DNA of 64,000 bases. Origin: Monodelphis domestica. Lineage: Eukaryota; Chordata; Mammalia; Didelphimorphia; Didelphidae. The notes under the pieces are model-generated. The model saw nothing but the letters and a program-made list of their open reading frames with translations. It did not search any database and had not been told where the DNA came from. Position 1 is the stretch's first letter. Each line of letters begins with the position of its first letter. Positions 22,112 to 35,780 of the stretch are shown here, piece by piece. Made by a program: the position numbers and the translations under genes. The stretch is from positions 371,003,501 to 371,067,500 of the forward strand of contig NC_077229.1 of NCBI RefSeq assembly GCF_027887165.1. The letters run 5' to 3'.

Positions 22112-22212
22112 ATAGCAGGTGGTATAGCAAATAGAGTGCTAAATTTGGAGTCAGGAAACCCTTATATTAAGCACTTACTAATTATGTTACTTTGGACAAG
22201 TAATTTATGTTC
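22112..22212 (+). repeat. CORE/MIR-type SINE, left part
   Basis: AGCAGGTGGTATAGCAAAT, TTTGGAGTCAGGAAACCC and TTTGGACAAGTAATTTATG follow the SINE order. It is interrupted at 22213 by an LTR and resumes at 22858 with GTTCTGAGACTTAAAT and CTATAAAATGGAG. Confidence 0.7.
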
Positions 22213-22857
22213 TGTGAATTTCCAAACTACTCCACCCTGTTCAGGCCATTCTTTGGAGGATGGGATTTAGCTATTTCCTGATCAGTAACAATGGAGATAC
22301 TTGGAGTAACAGAGTCAGGTCTTGGAAACTACAATCTCCACCCTACTCAGGTAGAGATTAGGAAGAGCTGCAGCAAAAAGCTCAAGATTTAATTATTTGA
22401 GAATATGGCCCTCAACAGACATGTGCAAAAAAGGACCTTTGGGCAGTCCTAGGTCAAGCTACAGCCACCATTGGCTCTTGTGAGACACAGGAAGTGAGGT
22501 AGGGAACATCCTCTGTAGACAGGGTGAGAGGCAGTTCGTGCTAGGAGCTTGAGGAGGGAGGAGGCCCACAGACAGCTTCCCTTCAGATGGGTCACATGAA
22601 TCAAGGACTGAGTTCCTTCTCTACCTTGGCCCTTTGGGCCTAATCTCCCTCTGGCTTGGCCAGAGGTTGAGTTAACCCCTTTCCCTTTTCTCCTCTCTCC
22701 TTCTCTCCCTTTCCCCTTTTCTTACTCACATTGTGATTAAACCACCATAAACTCCATTCTGACTTGAGTGTTTCATTTAGGGAATTACATAGCTGAATTC
22801 CCTGGTGACCATAAATTAATATTTTAACAACCTTTAAAGGTGATTTTCACCATAACA
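22213..22857 (+). mobile_element. Solo LTR, family A, copy 4, with GTTC target duplication
   Basis: Starts TGTGAATTTCCAAACTACTC and ends CACCATAACA (645 bp). It is flanked on both sides by GTTC, and removing it with one GTTC restores the SINE reading frame of 22112-23010, so the duplication and the edges are secure. A 4-bp duplication is typical of class I (ERV1/gammaretrovirus-like) elements. The polyadenylation region is near 22735 (GATTAAACCACCATAAAC). Confidence 0.88.
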
Positions 22858-23010
22858 GTTCTGAGACTTAAATTTTTTTACTCTATAAAATGGAGATATA
22901 CACATGCATATATATGTATGTGTGTATATCTATATCTCCACATTTATCTATATCTACTTTGTAGACTTCAAAGTACTAAACAGCAATGATGATTATGATG
23001 ATTACTCCTC
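22858..23010 (+). repeat. CORE/MIR-type SINE, right part
   Basis: Continuation of 22112-22212: TCTATAAAATGGAGAT, a small AT/GT microsatellite, then TAGACTTCAAAGTACTAAAC and an ATGATGATTATGATGATTA tail, as in marsupial THER-type SINEs. Confidence 0.6.
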
Positions 23011-23689
23011 TTCATCTTATTATTCTGTATAATTAATGAAATAATGCTTGATCAAACTCTTTCAAAGAATGAAACTGAAGCAATTTTGATGAAATTTTGC
23101 TCTCTGTGATCAAGAGGAATTCTTTTAAAATCTATTACTTTTGTTTCTGGTTCTATCTGAAGAAGATATAGAAAGCTGTTTAGAAGAATGTCTTATTTAT
23201 ATACCAAGAATGTCCTAAAATAATATAGGGATTTTGAAAATTATTTAAAAATACTTTCCTATTGAAATGAACATTTAAGTCCAACATTTTTGATATAAAA
23301 TTCTCTCCTGGGTCCTAAGTTTTTCAGCATCCTTCTTTAAGACCATTTAAAAAAATTAAATTCAACTAGATAACAGAAAACCAAGAAATGTAGGTATGTT
23401 TATAAATTTAGCCAGGAACCAAATATTGAACATTGTAATTTAAATTAACCTGTCTTTTAACCTTTTTGTTGGATTCTGGGGAATGGTGTACATATGTGGA
23501 GTAAAAGTTATTTAAAGAAGACCCAAGCTATTATTTGTGAGGTTTTGATTTTCATAGGCCTTTTGTTAAGTCAGAACCTTGGTGGTAATAAGTATTTTCC
23601 CTGTCTTAAGGATAAAATCTATTCCAGCCTCTCCCTTTTCCCATCCTTTCCACAAATAGCTAATAAAAATATTATTTAAGAGCCCTCTA
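23011..23689. other. No recognisable feature
   Basis: AT-rich sequence between the SINE and L2 remnants; nothing recognised. Confidence 0.45.
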
Positions 23690-23925
23690 TAATCTGTCTC
23701 CCAACTACTTTTTCTCCTTTTTTTTTTTGCTACTCTATTAAAACACTCTATATTTCAGTCAAACTGTACCCAATAATGGTGCCTGGACCGAAATGTTGCT
23801 TACTTCATTTTCATGCCATTGCACAGCAGGCTGTCTATTCCGGGAATCCAATTCTTACTTATCTGTACTTCTAAGATACTTGTCTTCCATCAAGGATTAC
23901 CTCACATGTAACTTTATTTCAAAGG
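23690..23925 (+). repeat. L2 remnant
   Basis: GCCCTCTATAATCTGTCTCC, CAACTACTTTTTC, then TTCAGTCAAACTGTACC and CCATTGCACAGCAGGCTGTC follow the L2 ORF2 3' end / UTR order. Old. Confidence 0.5.
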
Positions 23926-23984
23926 TTTTTTAAGTGGTAGAGGTGAGGTGGTAGTAAAATCCCAGACTGGAAAACAACTTCCTC

Positions 23985-24170
23985 AAAGCCATGGAAATAG
24001 GAGATGTATTGTTTCAATAAAGGCCCAATTTGACCTGACTGAGCAAAGGGAAGCAAAATGTAACAAGAACAGGTTATGAAAGGCTTTAAGTACTGACAAA
24101 GGGATCTGAACTTGATCATATAGGTAATAAGGAACCATAGGATTTCACAATATAATTTGTGATTTAATAA
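23985..24170 (-). repeat. L2-type remnant, reverse orientation
   Basis: GGTTATGAAAGGCTTTAAGT and AGGTAATAAGGAACCATAGG resemble the reverse complement of an L2 ORF2 segment. Low certainty. Confidence 0.4.
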
Positions 24171-24239
24171 CTCAGTGCTATTATATGTGTGTACATATGT
24201 GTGGGTATTTATTGCTACATAATATCTAGTGGGGTGTAT

Positions 24240-24812
24240 GGGGTGTTCAGGGAGGGGTAGTACCTCAGGTATGGAGGGCTTGTCGTGCCCTCCTAGGGCA
24301 GCTCTCCAGCCTCTGACACCCCTCCCTGACACCCAGCTCTCACTTGTGGCTCCCAGTAGCTGCTAGCATGCGGCAGTGACCAAACCCCGGGCAACGGCTT
24401 CGACAGGCCGGCCAAACCTTGTGAGGGTAGCCATTGGGTCGACGTCGACCCCTGGTGAACCAGGGCTTTGCTCACCCAGCATGTGAAGACAGCTTCGGAG
24501 GAACAGGCGGAAGAAACCAACAAGAAGGTTCAACGGCTGAGAGGGCAACGCAGCAAAGCACTGTGGAGTGCTTAGGGCGTGATGGAGCACAAAAGACAAC
24601 ATGTCCATCCAATGCAGCTGAGGAAGTCTCCAGGTGTAACGGCTTTTCGTGCCAATGAACCCAGGCTTCCAACGCAGAGAGAGTGGGACTGTCTCTGTGC
24701 ATCGACTTTTTCACTTAAATCTTCATGCACAAGTGTCTTTGTGCACACTCATCTATACACCATAGATGAAAATGCACAAAGACAATTGTCATCCAAGGTT
24801 ACTGAGAGACTA
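24240..24812 (+). repeat. CpG-rich dispersed repeat, probably RTE-related
   Basis: This block stands out from the AT-rich surroundings by many CpG and GC-rich motifs (CAACGGCTTCGACAGGCCGG near 24391, GGTCGACGTCGACCCC near 24437, CGGAGGAACAGGCGGAAG near 24496). It ends in ACTGAGAGACTACTACT and then a TA microsatellite, as RTE elements and the SINEs they mobilise often end in a short tandem repeat. Retained CpGs suggest a fairly young insertion. No coding domain was recognised. The plus frame at 24434-24658 and the overlapping minus frames are composition artefacts. Confidence 0.4.
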
Positions 24813-24813
24813 C

Positions 24814-26185
<1,372 letters not shown>

Positions 26186-26189
26186 TCCA

Positions 26190-26450
26190 AAAAACAGTTC
26201 TTCTTCAAACAATATATCTGTTGCTGTATATAATGTTCTCTTGGTTTTGATCACTTCATTTTTTATAATGTCATGGAGATCTCTCAATTTAAAAAAAATT
26301 AACCTACTCATTATTTCTTATGGAGCAGTAATATTTCATCAGAGTCATATAATACAACTTCTTTAGCCATTCCACAATTGATGGGCATCCCTTGAATTTC
26401 TAGTTCTTTGCTAGCACATAGAGTCCTGCTATAAATATTTTAGAACACAT
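26190..26450 (-). mobile_element. L1 3' end remnant
   Basis: Minus-strand L1 ORF2 C-terminus (CTTGGTTTTGATCACTTCAT, CTTATGGAGCAGTAATATTT, CACAATTGATGGGCATCCC). Short and diverged. Confidence 0.7.
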
Positions 26451-26479
26451 GAAATAAACAAACAAATAATAAATTTTAA

Positions 26480-26600
26480 ACCAAAAGCAGGGTTCATGTC
26501 TTACGTCTTCCACATGTTAATTATGTGACTTTGGAAAAGACTTCAACTCCTCCAACCATAGTTTCCCCATCTGTAAAATTAGGGAATTGAAAGAAACAAT
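26480..26600 (+). repeat. MIR remnant
   Basis: TTAATTATGTGACTTTGGAA, then CATAGTTTCCCCATCTGTAA, the conserved MIR core. Confidence 0.6.
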
Positions 26601-26877
26601 ACCTAGATACTTTTTTTGTTCTAATCTTATACGTCATGCTGCAATGAAATAATACATAGCCTACAATGCTATGCTTCTCTTATTCTGGAAAATTCTGATG
26701 AGATCCACCCATTACCTCTATGAATATGAAGATATTTCATGTAGTACTACTATTGGAAAGTTATCTTTTGAGGGGAAGAAGGAAGTACCAAAAAAGAAAA
26801 TAACCATGAGAAACATATATGAGTGTAATACTTACTAAACTTTGGATTGAGTAAATTTGATTAAAACAATTGTTTGT

Positions 26878-27160
26878 AAGGCAGCAAGTTGATGTAATGG
26901 ATAAAATACTAGAGTTGAAGTCAAAGTGACCTGAGTTTAAATATGGTCTTATATGGCTACTAATAGTGTGACCCCACTAAATCACTTAACATGTCTTCCA
27001 GAGTTTCCTCATCTATAAAATAGGAATAATAATAATAATAATAATACTTACCTCAGAATTTTCCTGATGTTAAACTAATGTAATTTTGCAAAGCTCTTGG
27101 CAAGTCTTAAATATTCATACAAATACAAGCTATCATATCATTGTTATCTGCATCAAATCA
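26878..27160 (+). repeat. CORE-SINE (THER/MAR type) with (AAT)n
   Basis: The head GCAGCAAGTTGATGTAATGG, ACCTGAGTTTAAATATGG, then GAGTTTCCTCATCTATAAA, an ATA/AAT run and TTTTGCAAAGCTCTTGGCAA follow a full marsupial CORE-SINE. Confidence 0.75.
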
Positions 27161-27689
27161 TCATAGTCATCATCATTAGTAGTTTATCATAGTTTTTACT
27201 GCATGGCATTAGTGTCAGGCAGACGGTTTTCTCAAATGTGAAGTTGTCTGCTTATTTACAAAGGGAACAAGGCATGAATAATATTGATATATATGATGAC
27301 TCATTTCCCTCGTGAATGCCTATCTTCTCAGAAAAAGAGTTTGCCTGTGGAGATGAAGTCCTTCTTTGGCCGCAGTACTGAGACTGCCAACAAAGCTTCC
27401 AATTAGTGCCAATTGAAAGAGTGACATCTGTCTATGAGGGACTGAATGGAAGTGATCAAATGCTTTAATGTATGACTTCCTGATAAAATGTCAGGAGGTA
27501 ATGGCTGTTAAGTCACTCTGTGTATTCTTTTTCTCAGGACAAAGGATTTTGTTCTCCCTCCTTATTTACATTATTCAATACTATTCTAAACAAGCTGAAA
27601 ATGTAACTTATTTTACCACTGGGAAGGATTTAAAATGATTTATTGATTTCATTATTTTTTTACATAATGGTAATTACAGAAGATAAATA
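27161..27689. other. Unique block, possibly conserved non-coding
   Basis: No repeat was recognised between two repeats. It has balanced composition and TTCCAATTAGTGCCAATTG near 27398. It could be a conserved element; this cannot be tested here. Confidence 0.3.
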
Positions 27690-28260
27690 TTTTACTTTTC
27701 TTTTATATTATTTTCCAAATTACATATAGAAGCAATTTTAATAATTACTTTATGACATTTGGAGATCCATGTTCTCTCCATTCCTACTCCATCCTCATGA
27801 TGGCAGGTCATTTGATATATTGTTCATGTATAATCAGGCAAGCCTTATTTCTATGTTTGTCATTTTGTGAAAGAAGATAGAAATTACTTACACAAGAGAA
27901 AAAAATTAACGAAGGAAGTAATGTGTAGAATGGTATGCATCAATCTGCATTCAGTCTTCTTCAGTTTCTTCTTTGGCATTTGATAGCATTTTTATCACAA
28001 ATTCCTTGGAAATGGCTTGAATTATTGCATTGCTAATAATAGTTAAGTAATTCACAATGTGTCTTCATACATTATTGCTCTTACTATTTTCAGTATTATC
28101 TTGGTTTTGCTCACTTCACTTCACTTTTCATCACTTTATATATGTATTTCCAACTTTTTTTTTGGAGGGGAAGATAATCATCCTATTCATTATTTCTTGT
28201 GGCACAATAGTATTCAATTACAAACATATACCAGTATAGAAGTTTTTCTTATGTAAAAAT
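27690..28260 (-). mobile_element. L1 3' end remnant
   Basis: Same subfamily as 21135-21860: the 3' UTR with TTTGTCATTTTGTGAAAGAA near 27857, then the ORF2 end with TTATCTTGGTTTTGCTCAC and GTGGCACAATAGTATTCAAT. Confidence 0.75.
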
Positions 28261-29284
28261 AGTTATCAGAAGAAATGAACCAAATCATTCTTGTTCCAAT
28301 TTAGAGTCCCTTTTTTCTCACAGCCCCTCAAACAGTTATATTATTTGCTTGACAATTAATGATAAAATATTAGTTGAATAATATGTAATTCTTAGCATTG
28401 CCAGGTCATTCATGATTATGTTATTGTTGTAACATTAATAATGTTAATAATAATAAATATTATAATCTGAAATAATAGGAGTAAACCATAACACTGTAAA
28501 GTTCAAGATACAAGTTTCAGAGTCTCTAATATATTTTATTCCTTAGCATTTATTAGATTACAACAGCAAATATAAATTATTTTCTCCCCATAGATGGTAA
28601 CATGGAGAATTTGGGTTTCTGCTGTGTACCTTGTTTACACTTTGTAATAAATTCAATATTAAAATTTAAATATGAGTACATTTTTAAGATAGAAGAAGAA
28701 AAGAAACTGGTTATATAAATGACCTCAGGAAAAATTAAAAACATAAAAGAAATGAGTAATTTTATCTAAATAAGATACATAAAACCTTATTTAATTTGTG
28801 AGATTTCACTAAAGAACTCTTCACATTTAAATGGTGAGAGTGTCACAAAACAGTCCCACAGAGTTCAACAAAATCAACTCTATTATATGAAAGATATGAA
28901 AGTGATGATTTCAGAATGTTTGTCATTGGAATGATCTGTTTATTTTTATCCCACAATGTGTTATTTATAGAGCCATTGCAAATAGGTAAATTTTGTTTAT
29001 TTGTTTCATTTGAACATTACATCAAAAAATAGGCAAATATTAATAGAGGAAATAATAAATAGCAGTTTACTCAGTTACTCTTAGCATAACTTTCCCTAGT
29101 TTACTCTGGCTCTTCAGCAGGGTAGAGAGTAGACCATGTATTTTTTTAAGGCTGTGAGAAAACATTCTGGGCTTTCACTGGTTTGTAATTTCTGGTATAT
29201 TCTCTCTCTGTGGGAGCCCAGAATAGTAAATAGCCTGATATAGGTTACAAACCAGTGTTTTCATGCTATTCATGTTTTCATGTT
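28261..29284. other. No recognisable feature
   Basis: AT-rich sequence; nothing recognised. Confidence 0.45.
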
Positions 29285-30240
29285 GCTCATGCCATGACTT
29301 CCAGAATATCATATTCTAAAGCCTGTGATTCTTTTAAGTAGAAGCTGATAAATTTCATGTAACCCCAATTGTGGCTCACTAAGAATTGAATTGTTTCTAA
29401 CTGACTATTTGAAATAACTTTTTCTTTGTTGTGTGAGAACTGGAATTTGCTTTTAATATCTCTGGGATACCATTTTTTGAAATCACCTTCAGTAAGTGAT
29501 TGTTTGGTGGATTCTTTCATTTTCTCCCTTAGGCTCTTAATTCTATAACGTCAGGAAAATTTTTCTTGAAAATTTCTTTTACTATTATGACTATAGTTTT
29601 TGGATTGCTTATTTTTTGCTATTGGTTTTGAGGCCTTCCAATAATTCTTGATTTATCTCTCCAGGATCTATTTTACACATTAACTTTTTTTCCAATGATA
29701 AGTTTCATGTTTTTTTTCAGTTTTTATTTTTTCTTCATGCCTCAAGAAGTAATTATTTTCCAGTTGTCCAATTCTAATTTTCAAGTAATTATTTTATTCA
29801 GTGAATTCATGTATTTCCTTTTCCATTTGGCTAATTCTATATTTCAAAGACATGTTTGTTTAGTTTTTAGTAAATAATTGTACTTTTTCCCACTATGTCA
29901 ATTCTATTTTTTAAGGAGTTGTTCTCCTTGGCAAATTCTTAGAAATCTTTTTCCATTTTATTGTGTTTCCTTTATCACGTGGCTTATTTTTTCCCTTGTT
30001 TTCCTGCATTACTTGCATGCCTTTTATCTTATCCAATTTTTCTTCTAATTCTCTTATTTGATGTTTAAAGTATTTTTTAAGCGTTTCCACTAGATCTTTT
30101 TGAGCCTGAGGCAAATTTATATTTTTTCTTTCATTCTTCACATGTAGTTATTTGTTAATGCTGTTCTCTTCTATTTGGGGATCTTTAAATTCCTTGTGAT
30201 CATAGGAAATATTTCTACTTAGATACTTTGAAAAAAATGT
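29285..30240 (-). mobile_element. L1-lineage ORF1 remnant (HAL1-like)
   Basis: Minus strand: an open piece (30141-29911) reads KNINLPQAQKDLVETLKKYF then IRELEEKLDKIKG, an ORF1-type N-terminal coiled coil. Later pieces give RISQMEKEIHEFT and RIGQLENNYF, and 29520-29287 gives KESTKQSL then WYPRDIKSKFQFS, corresponding to the linker and RNA-binding region (cf. AKFQN). It is related to the element at 62-64 kb. Stops and frame changes are several. No ORF2 is joined to it. Confidence 0.65.
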
Positions 30241-30289
30241 GTTAATTTAAATCAATTTATTTTGTGAATTAAAAAAATTACAATAAAGT

Positions 30290-30960
30290 TGAGCCCTTTT
30301 TTTAGATTGTGGCATATATCTTTTTTATTATTTAGAATATTTTTCCTTGGTTATATGATTCATGATTACCTCCTCCGACCCTTTTCTTTTCTCCCCCTCC
30401 TGAAGCTGACAAGGAGTTCCACTGGATTATACACCCATCATTGTTCAAAACCTATTTCAATGTTATTCATACTTGCATCAAAACCCTAATCATATCCATA
30501 TCAAACTACATGATCAATCATATGTTTTTCTTCTGCATTTCTGTTTCCACAGTTCTTTCTCTGGATGTGGATAACATACTTTCTCATAAGTTCCTCTGGA
30601 TTGTTGTAGGTCATTGTATTGCTGCAAGTAGAAAAGTCTATTGCATTCAAATTGTGCCATAATGTATCAGTCTCTGTGTACAATGTTCTCCTGGTTCTGC
30701 TCCTTTTGCACTGAATCAGTTCCTGGAGGTCTTTCCAGTTCACATGAAAATCCTTCAGTTCATTATTCCTTTCATCACAATAATATTCCATCACCATCAG
30801 ATAACTACAATTTATTTAGCAGTTCCCTAATTGAAGGTCATCCCTTCATTTTCCAATTTTTTTGGCCACCACAAAGAGTATGACTCTAAATAGTTTTGAA
30901 CATCTTTTTTCCTTATTATCTCTTTGGGGGACAAACCCAACAGTGGTATGGCTGGGTCAA
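30290..30960 (-). mobile_element. Older L1, 3' part (host of the 6.6-kb L1)
   Basis: Minus-strand L1 3' UTR and ORF2 end (GTGTACAATGTTCTCCTGG, GAAGGTCATCCCTTCATTTT). It continues at 37601-39465. Frame 30797-30501 preserves EYYCDERNNELKDFHVNW and SRTRRTLYTETDTLWHN, the ORF2 C-terminus. Confidence 0.85.
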
Positions 30961-30977
30961 CGGGTAGGCATTCTTTT
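30961..30977. repeat. L1 target-site duplication, left copy
   Basis: CGGGTAGGCATTCTTTT, identical to 37584-37600. Confidence 0.9.
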
Positions 30978-31324
30978 TTTTTTAAACATTATTTTATTTG
31001 GTCATTTCCAAGCAATATTCATTGAAAACAAAAATCATTTTCTTTTCCTCCGGCACCCCCCACCTCCTCTCCCATAGCCGGCACATGATTCCACTGGGTA
31101 TCACATGTGTTCTTGACTCGAACCCATTCCCATGTTGTTGGTATTTGCTCTAGAGTGTTCACTTAGAGTCTCTCCTCAGTCATATCCCCTCCACCACTGT
31201 AGTCAAGCAGTTGCTTTTCTTCAATGTTTTTACTCTCACAGTTTATCCTCTGCTTGTGGATAGTGTTTTTTAGATCCCTGAAGGTTGTTCAGGGACATTG
31301 AATTGTCCCTAATGGAGAAGTCCA

Positions 31325-34300
31325 TTACCTTCGATTGTACCACAGTGTATCAGTCTCCGTGTATAATGATTTCCTGGTTCTGCTCCTTTCACTCTGCATC
31401 ACTTCCTGGAGGTTGTTCCAGACTCCATGGAATTCCTCCACTTTATTATTCCTTTGAGCACAATAGTATTCAATCACCAACATATACCACAATTTGTTCA
31501 GCCATTCCCCAATTGAAGGGCATCCCCTCGTTTTCCAATTTTTGGCCACCACAAAGAGTGCAGATATGAATATTCTTGTACAAGTCTTTGTGTCCATTAT
31601 CTCTTTGGGGTACAGACCCAGCAGTGCCAAGGCTGGATCAAAGGGAAGACAGTCTTTTATCACCCTTTGGGGTAGTTCCAAATTGCCCTCGAGAATGGTT
31701 GGATCAATTCACAACTCCACCAGGAATGAATTAATGTCCCTACATTGCCACATCCCCTCCAGCATTCATTACTTTCCATAGCTGTCATGTTAGCCAATCT
31801 GCTAGGTGTGAGGTGATACCTCAGGGTTGTTTTAATTTGGATCTCTGATTATAAGAGATGTAGAGCACTTTTTCATGTGCTTATTAATAGTTTTGATTTC
31901 TTTGGCTGAGAACTGCCTGTTCATGTCCCTTGCCCATTTATCAATTGGAGAATGGCTTGCTTTTTTGTACAATTGATTTAGCTCTTTGTAAATTTGAGTA
32001 ATTAAAAAATTGTCAGAGGTTTTTACAAAGATTGCTTCCCAATTTGTTGATTTCCTTCTGATTTTAGTTACATTGGTTTTGTTTGTACAAAAAGTTTTTA
32101 ATTTGATGTATTCCAAATTATTTATTTTACATTTTGTGACTCTTTCTGACTCTTGCTTGGTTTTAAAATCTTTCCTTTCCCAAAGGTCTGACATGTATAC
32201 TATTCTGTATTCGCCTAATTTTCTTATACTTTCCTTCTTTATGTTCAAATCAATCACCTATTTTTAATTTATCTTGGTGTAGGATGTGAGGTGTTGATCT
32301 AAACCTAATCTTTCCCATACTGTCCTCCAATTTTCCCAGCTGCTTTTATGAAATAGTGTATTTTTATACCAAAGGCTGGGTTCTCTGGGTTTGTCGTATA
32401 CTGTCCTGCTGAGGTCACTTACCCCGAGTCTTTTCCACTGAACCTCCTTTCTGTCTCTTAGCCAGTACCAAATTGTTTTGATGACCACTGCTTTATAATA
32501 TAGTCTGAGATCTGGGACTGCAAGGCCCCCTTCCTTTATATTTTTTTTTCATTGTTTACCTGGATATCCTTGATCCTTTGTTATGTTTTTTTCCTAAATA
32601 AGTAAAAAAAAATTTTTGGAAGTTCAATGGGTATGGCACTAAATAGATAGATGAGTTTGGATAGGGTGGTCATTGTTATAATATTTGCTCATCCTACCCA
32701 TGGGCAGATAATGTTCTTCCAATTGTTCAAGTCTAGTTTTAGTTGTGTGGAGAGTGTTTTGTAGTTGTGTTCATATATTTTCTGTGTTTGTTTTGGGAGA
32801 TAGATTCCTAAGTATTTTATTTTGTCTAAGGTGATTTTGAATGGGATTTCTCTCTCTAGTTCTTGCTGCTGAGCTGTGTTGGAAATATATAGAAATGCTG
32901 ATGACTTATGTGGGTTTATTTTGTATCCTGAAACTTTGCTAAAGTTGTTGATTATTTAGATTAGCTTTTTGGTTGAGTCTCTAGGATTCTTTAAGTAGAC
33001 CATCATGTCATCCACAAAGAGTGATAACTTGGTCTCCTCCTTGCCTATTTTAATGCCTTCTATTTCTTTTTCTTCTCTAATTGCTACTGCTAGTCTTTCT
33101 AGTACAATGTCAAATAGTAGAGGTGATAATGGGCATCCTTGTTTCACTCCTGATCTTATTGGGAATGCATCTAGTTTATCCCCATTGCAGATGATATTAG
33201 TTGATGGTTTTAGATATATACTGTTTATTATTTTTAGGAACAACCCTTCTATTCCTATGCTTTCTAGTGTTTTTAATAGGAATGGGTGTTGTATTTTATC
33301 AAAGGCTTTTTCTGCGTCTATTGAAATAATCATGTGGTTTTTGTTGGTTTGCTTGTTGATATGGTCAATTATGTGGATGGTTTTCATAATATTGAACCAG
33401 CCCTGCATCCCTGGTATAAATCCTACTTGATCATGGTGAATGACTCTTCTAATAACTTGCTGGAGTCTTTTTGCTAGTATCCTATTTAAGATTTTTGCAT
33501 CTATATTCATTAGGGAGATTGGTCTACAATTTTCTTTCTCTGTTTTTGGCCTCCCTGGCTTTGGGATCAGAACCATGTTTGTGTCATAAAAGGAATTTGG
33601 TAGAACTCCCTCTTTGCTTATTATGTCATATAGTTTGTATAGCATTGGGGTTAACTGTTCTTTTAATGTTTGATAGAATTCACTGGTGAATCCATCAAGC
33701 CCTGGGGATTATTTTTAGGAAGTTCTATGATGGCCTGTTGGATTTCTTTTTCTGATATGGGATTATTTAAGAAATCTATTTCTTCTTCTGTTAGTCTAGG
33801 CAATTTATATTTTTGTAAATATTCATCCATATCACCTAGGTTGGTATATTTATTGCCATATAATTGGGCAAAGTAGTTTTTAATGATTGCCTTAATTTCC
33901 CCTTCTTTGGAGATGAGGTCTCCCTTTTCATTCTTGATGCTGTTAATTTGCCTTTCTTCTTTACTTTTTTTAATTAGATTGACCAGTACTTAGTCTATTT
34001 TGTCTGTTTTTTCAAAGTACCAGCTTCTAGTCTTGTTTATTAGTGCAATGGTTCTATCACTTTCAATTTTATTAATTTCTCCCTTAATTTTTAGGATCTC
34101 TAGTTTGGTTTTCTTCTGCAGGGTTTTAATTTGTTCGTTCTCAAGTTTTTTGATTTGCACTTCCAATTCATTGATCTCTGCCCTCCCTAATTTGTTAATA
34201 TATGCACTCAGGGATATGAATTTTCCTCTAAGTACTGCCTTGGCTACATCCCATAAGGTTTGAAAGGATGTCTCACCATTGTCATTTTTTCTCAGTGAAA

Positions 34301-35110
34301 TTATTAATTGTTTCTATGATTTATTCTCTAACTAACTGATTTTGGAGTATCATATTATTTAATTTCCAATTAATTTTTTATTTGGCTCTCCATGTACCCG
34401 TACTGATCAATATTTTATTGTTTTATGATCTGAAAAGGTTGCATTTATTATTTCTGCTTTTCTGCAATTGAGTGCCATGTTTCTGTGACCTAGTGTATGA
34501 TCTATTTTTGTGAATGTGCCATGTGGTGCTGAAAAGAAGGTGTATTCTTTTTTGTCCCTATTTATTTTTCTCCATATGTCTATTCACTCTAATTTTTCTA
34601 CGATTTCATTCACCTCTTTTACCTCTTTCTTATTTATTTTTTGGTTTGACTTATCTAAATTTGATAGTGGTTTGTTCAAGTCTCCCACTAATATGGTTTT
34701 ACTGTCTATTTCCTCCATCAATTCTCCTATTTTCTCCATTAGAATTTTGGATGCTATTCCATTTGGTGCATACATGTTGATTAGTGATATTTCCTCATTG
34801 TCTATATTCCCTTTTAACAGAATATATTTACCTTCCCTATCCCTTTTGATAAGGTGTATTTGTGCTTTGGTTATGTCAGATATCATGATTGTAACTCCTG
34901 CCTTCTTTGTATCAGTTGAGGCCCAAAGGTCTTACTCCATCCTTTAATTCTAACTTTGTGAGTATCAACCCGCCTCATATGTGTTTCTTGAAGACAACAT
35001 ATGGTAGGGTTTGGGGTTCTAATCCAATCTGCTATTTGTCTACGTTTTATGGATGAGTTCATCCCATTCACGTTCAAAGTTATGATTGTCACTTGTGGAT
35101 TCCCTGGCAT
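31325..35110 (-). pseudogene. L1 ORF2 (endonuclease-reverse transcriptase), broken
   Basis: ORF2p nicks DNA and copies L1 RNA at the target. From the ATG at 35110 the protein starts MPGNPQVTIITLNVNGMNSS, the AP-endonuclease N-terminus with CCLQETH; after a frame change ILLKGNIDNEEISLINMYAP and ILVGDLN follow. The reverse transcriptase (33645-32956) holds [46 protein letters not shown] and FVDDMMVYL. The usual FADD motif is FVDD here, but both aspartates remain. The C-terminal domain ends VEEFHGVWNNLQEVMQS and TDTLWYNRR. At least five frame changes or stops break it. Length would be about 1260 residues, normal for L1. Confidence 0.92.
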
Positions 35111-35780
35111 TTTGATATCTTCTCCTAGTTCTGACCTTTCTTCCCTAGCTATATCCTTTTGAACCAGTGATTTACTTTAGGTCAGTCCCCCTAGTCCCCT
35201 CCCTTGGTATGTTTCCCTTTCTATTCCCTCCATTTTTATGCTCCCTTCCCCTCCCCCCTCTCCTTCCCTCCCTTTTTATACTCCCTGCCCCCTCCCACTC
35301 CTTAGTTTCCCTTTCTTTCTTACTCTGTTGGATAAGATAGAATTCAGGATCCAACTGGATCTAGATGTTCTTCCCTCTCAGAGTTGATTTCACTGAGAGT
35401 AAGACTTTAAGTAATACCACTTCACGCTCTCTTCCTCTCCTTCTCATATGAGAGATCTTCCCCTCCCCTTCCCATGTGTATCTTTGTATGAGAAAGATTA
35501 TTCTCTTTAGCCACCCCCAATTTCTTGAAGTAAGTCTTAGTATTGTCGATGTTTCTCCCCTCCCTTTTTCTTTTCTCTTTTCTTTATGTCCCAATCTTTC
35601 CCTATGCATATTTCTTCTAACTACTCTTATGATGCATACAATTTTTGAGAGTTACACAAAACATTTTCCCCCATATTAATGTATATAATTTGATGTAAAT
35701 GTAGTCCTTATAGAAGAGAGTTTGACTTAAAGAAAAATATAAGGTTTAACTCCTTTTCCCTTTATTTCATATTTATCTTT

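Noticed and set aside
18679-22857. A single 4.2-kb provirus bounded by the two family A LTRs
   Set aside because: The LTRs are inverted rather than direct, the right one has its own GTTC duplication within a SINE, and the interior holds L1 ends and the palindrome but no retroviral genes.
32956-33645. A functional reverse transcriptase gene
   Set aside because: The 229-codon frame is only the middle of a broken L1 ORF2; neighbouring segments lie in other frames.
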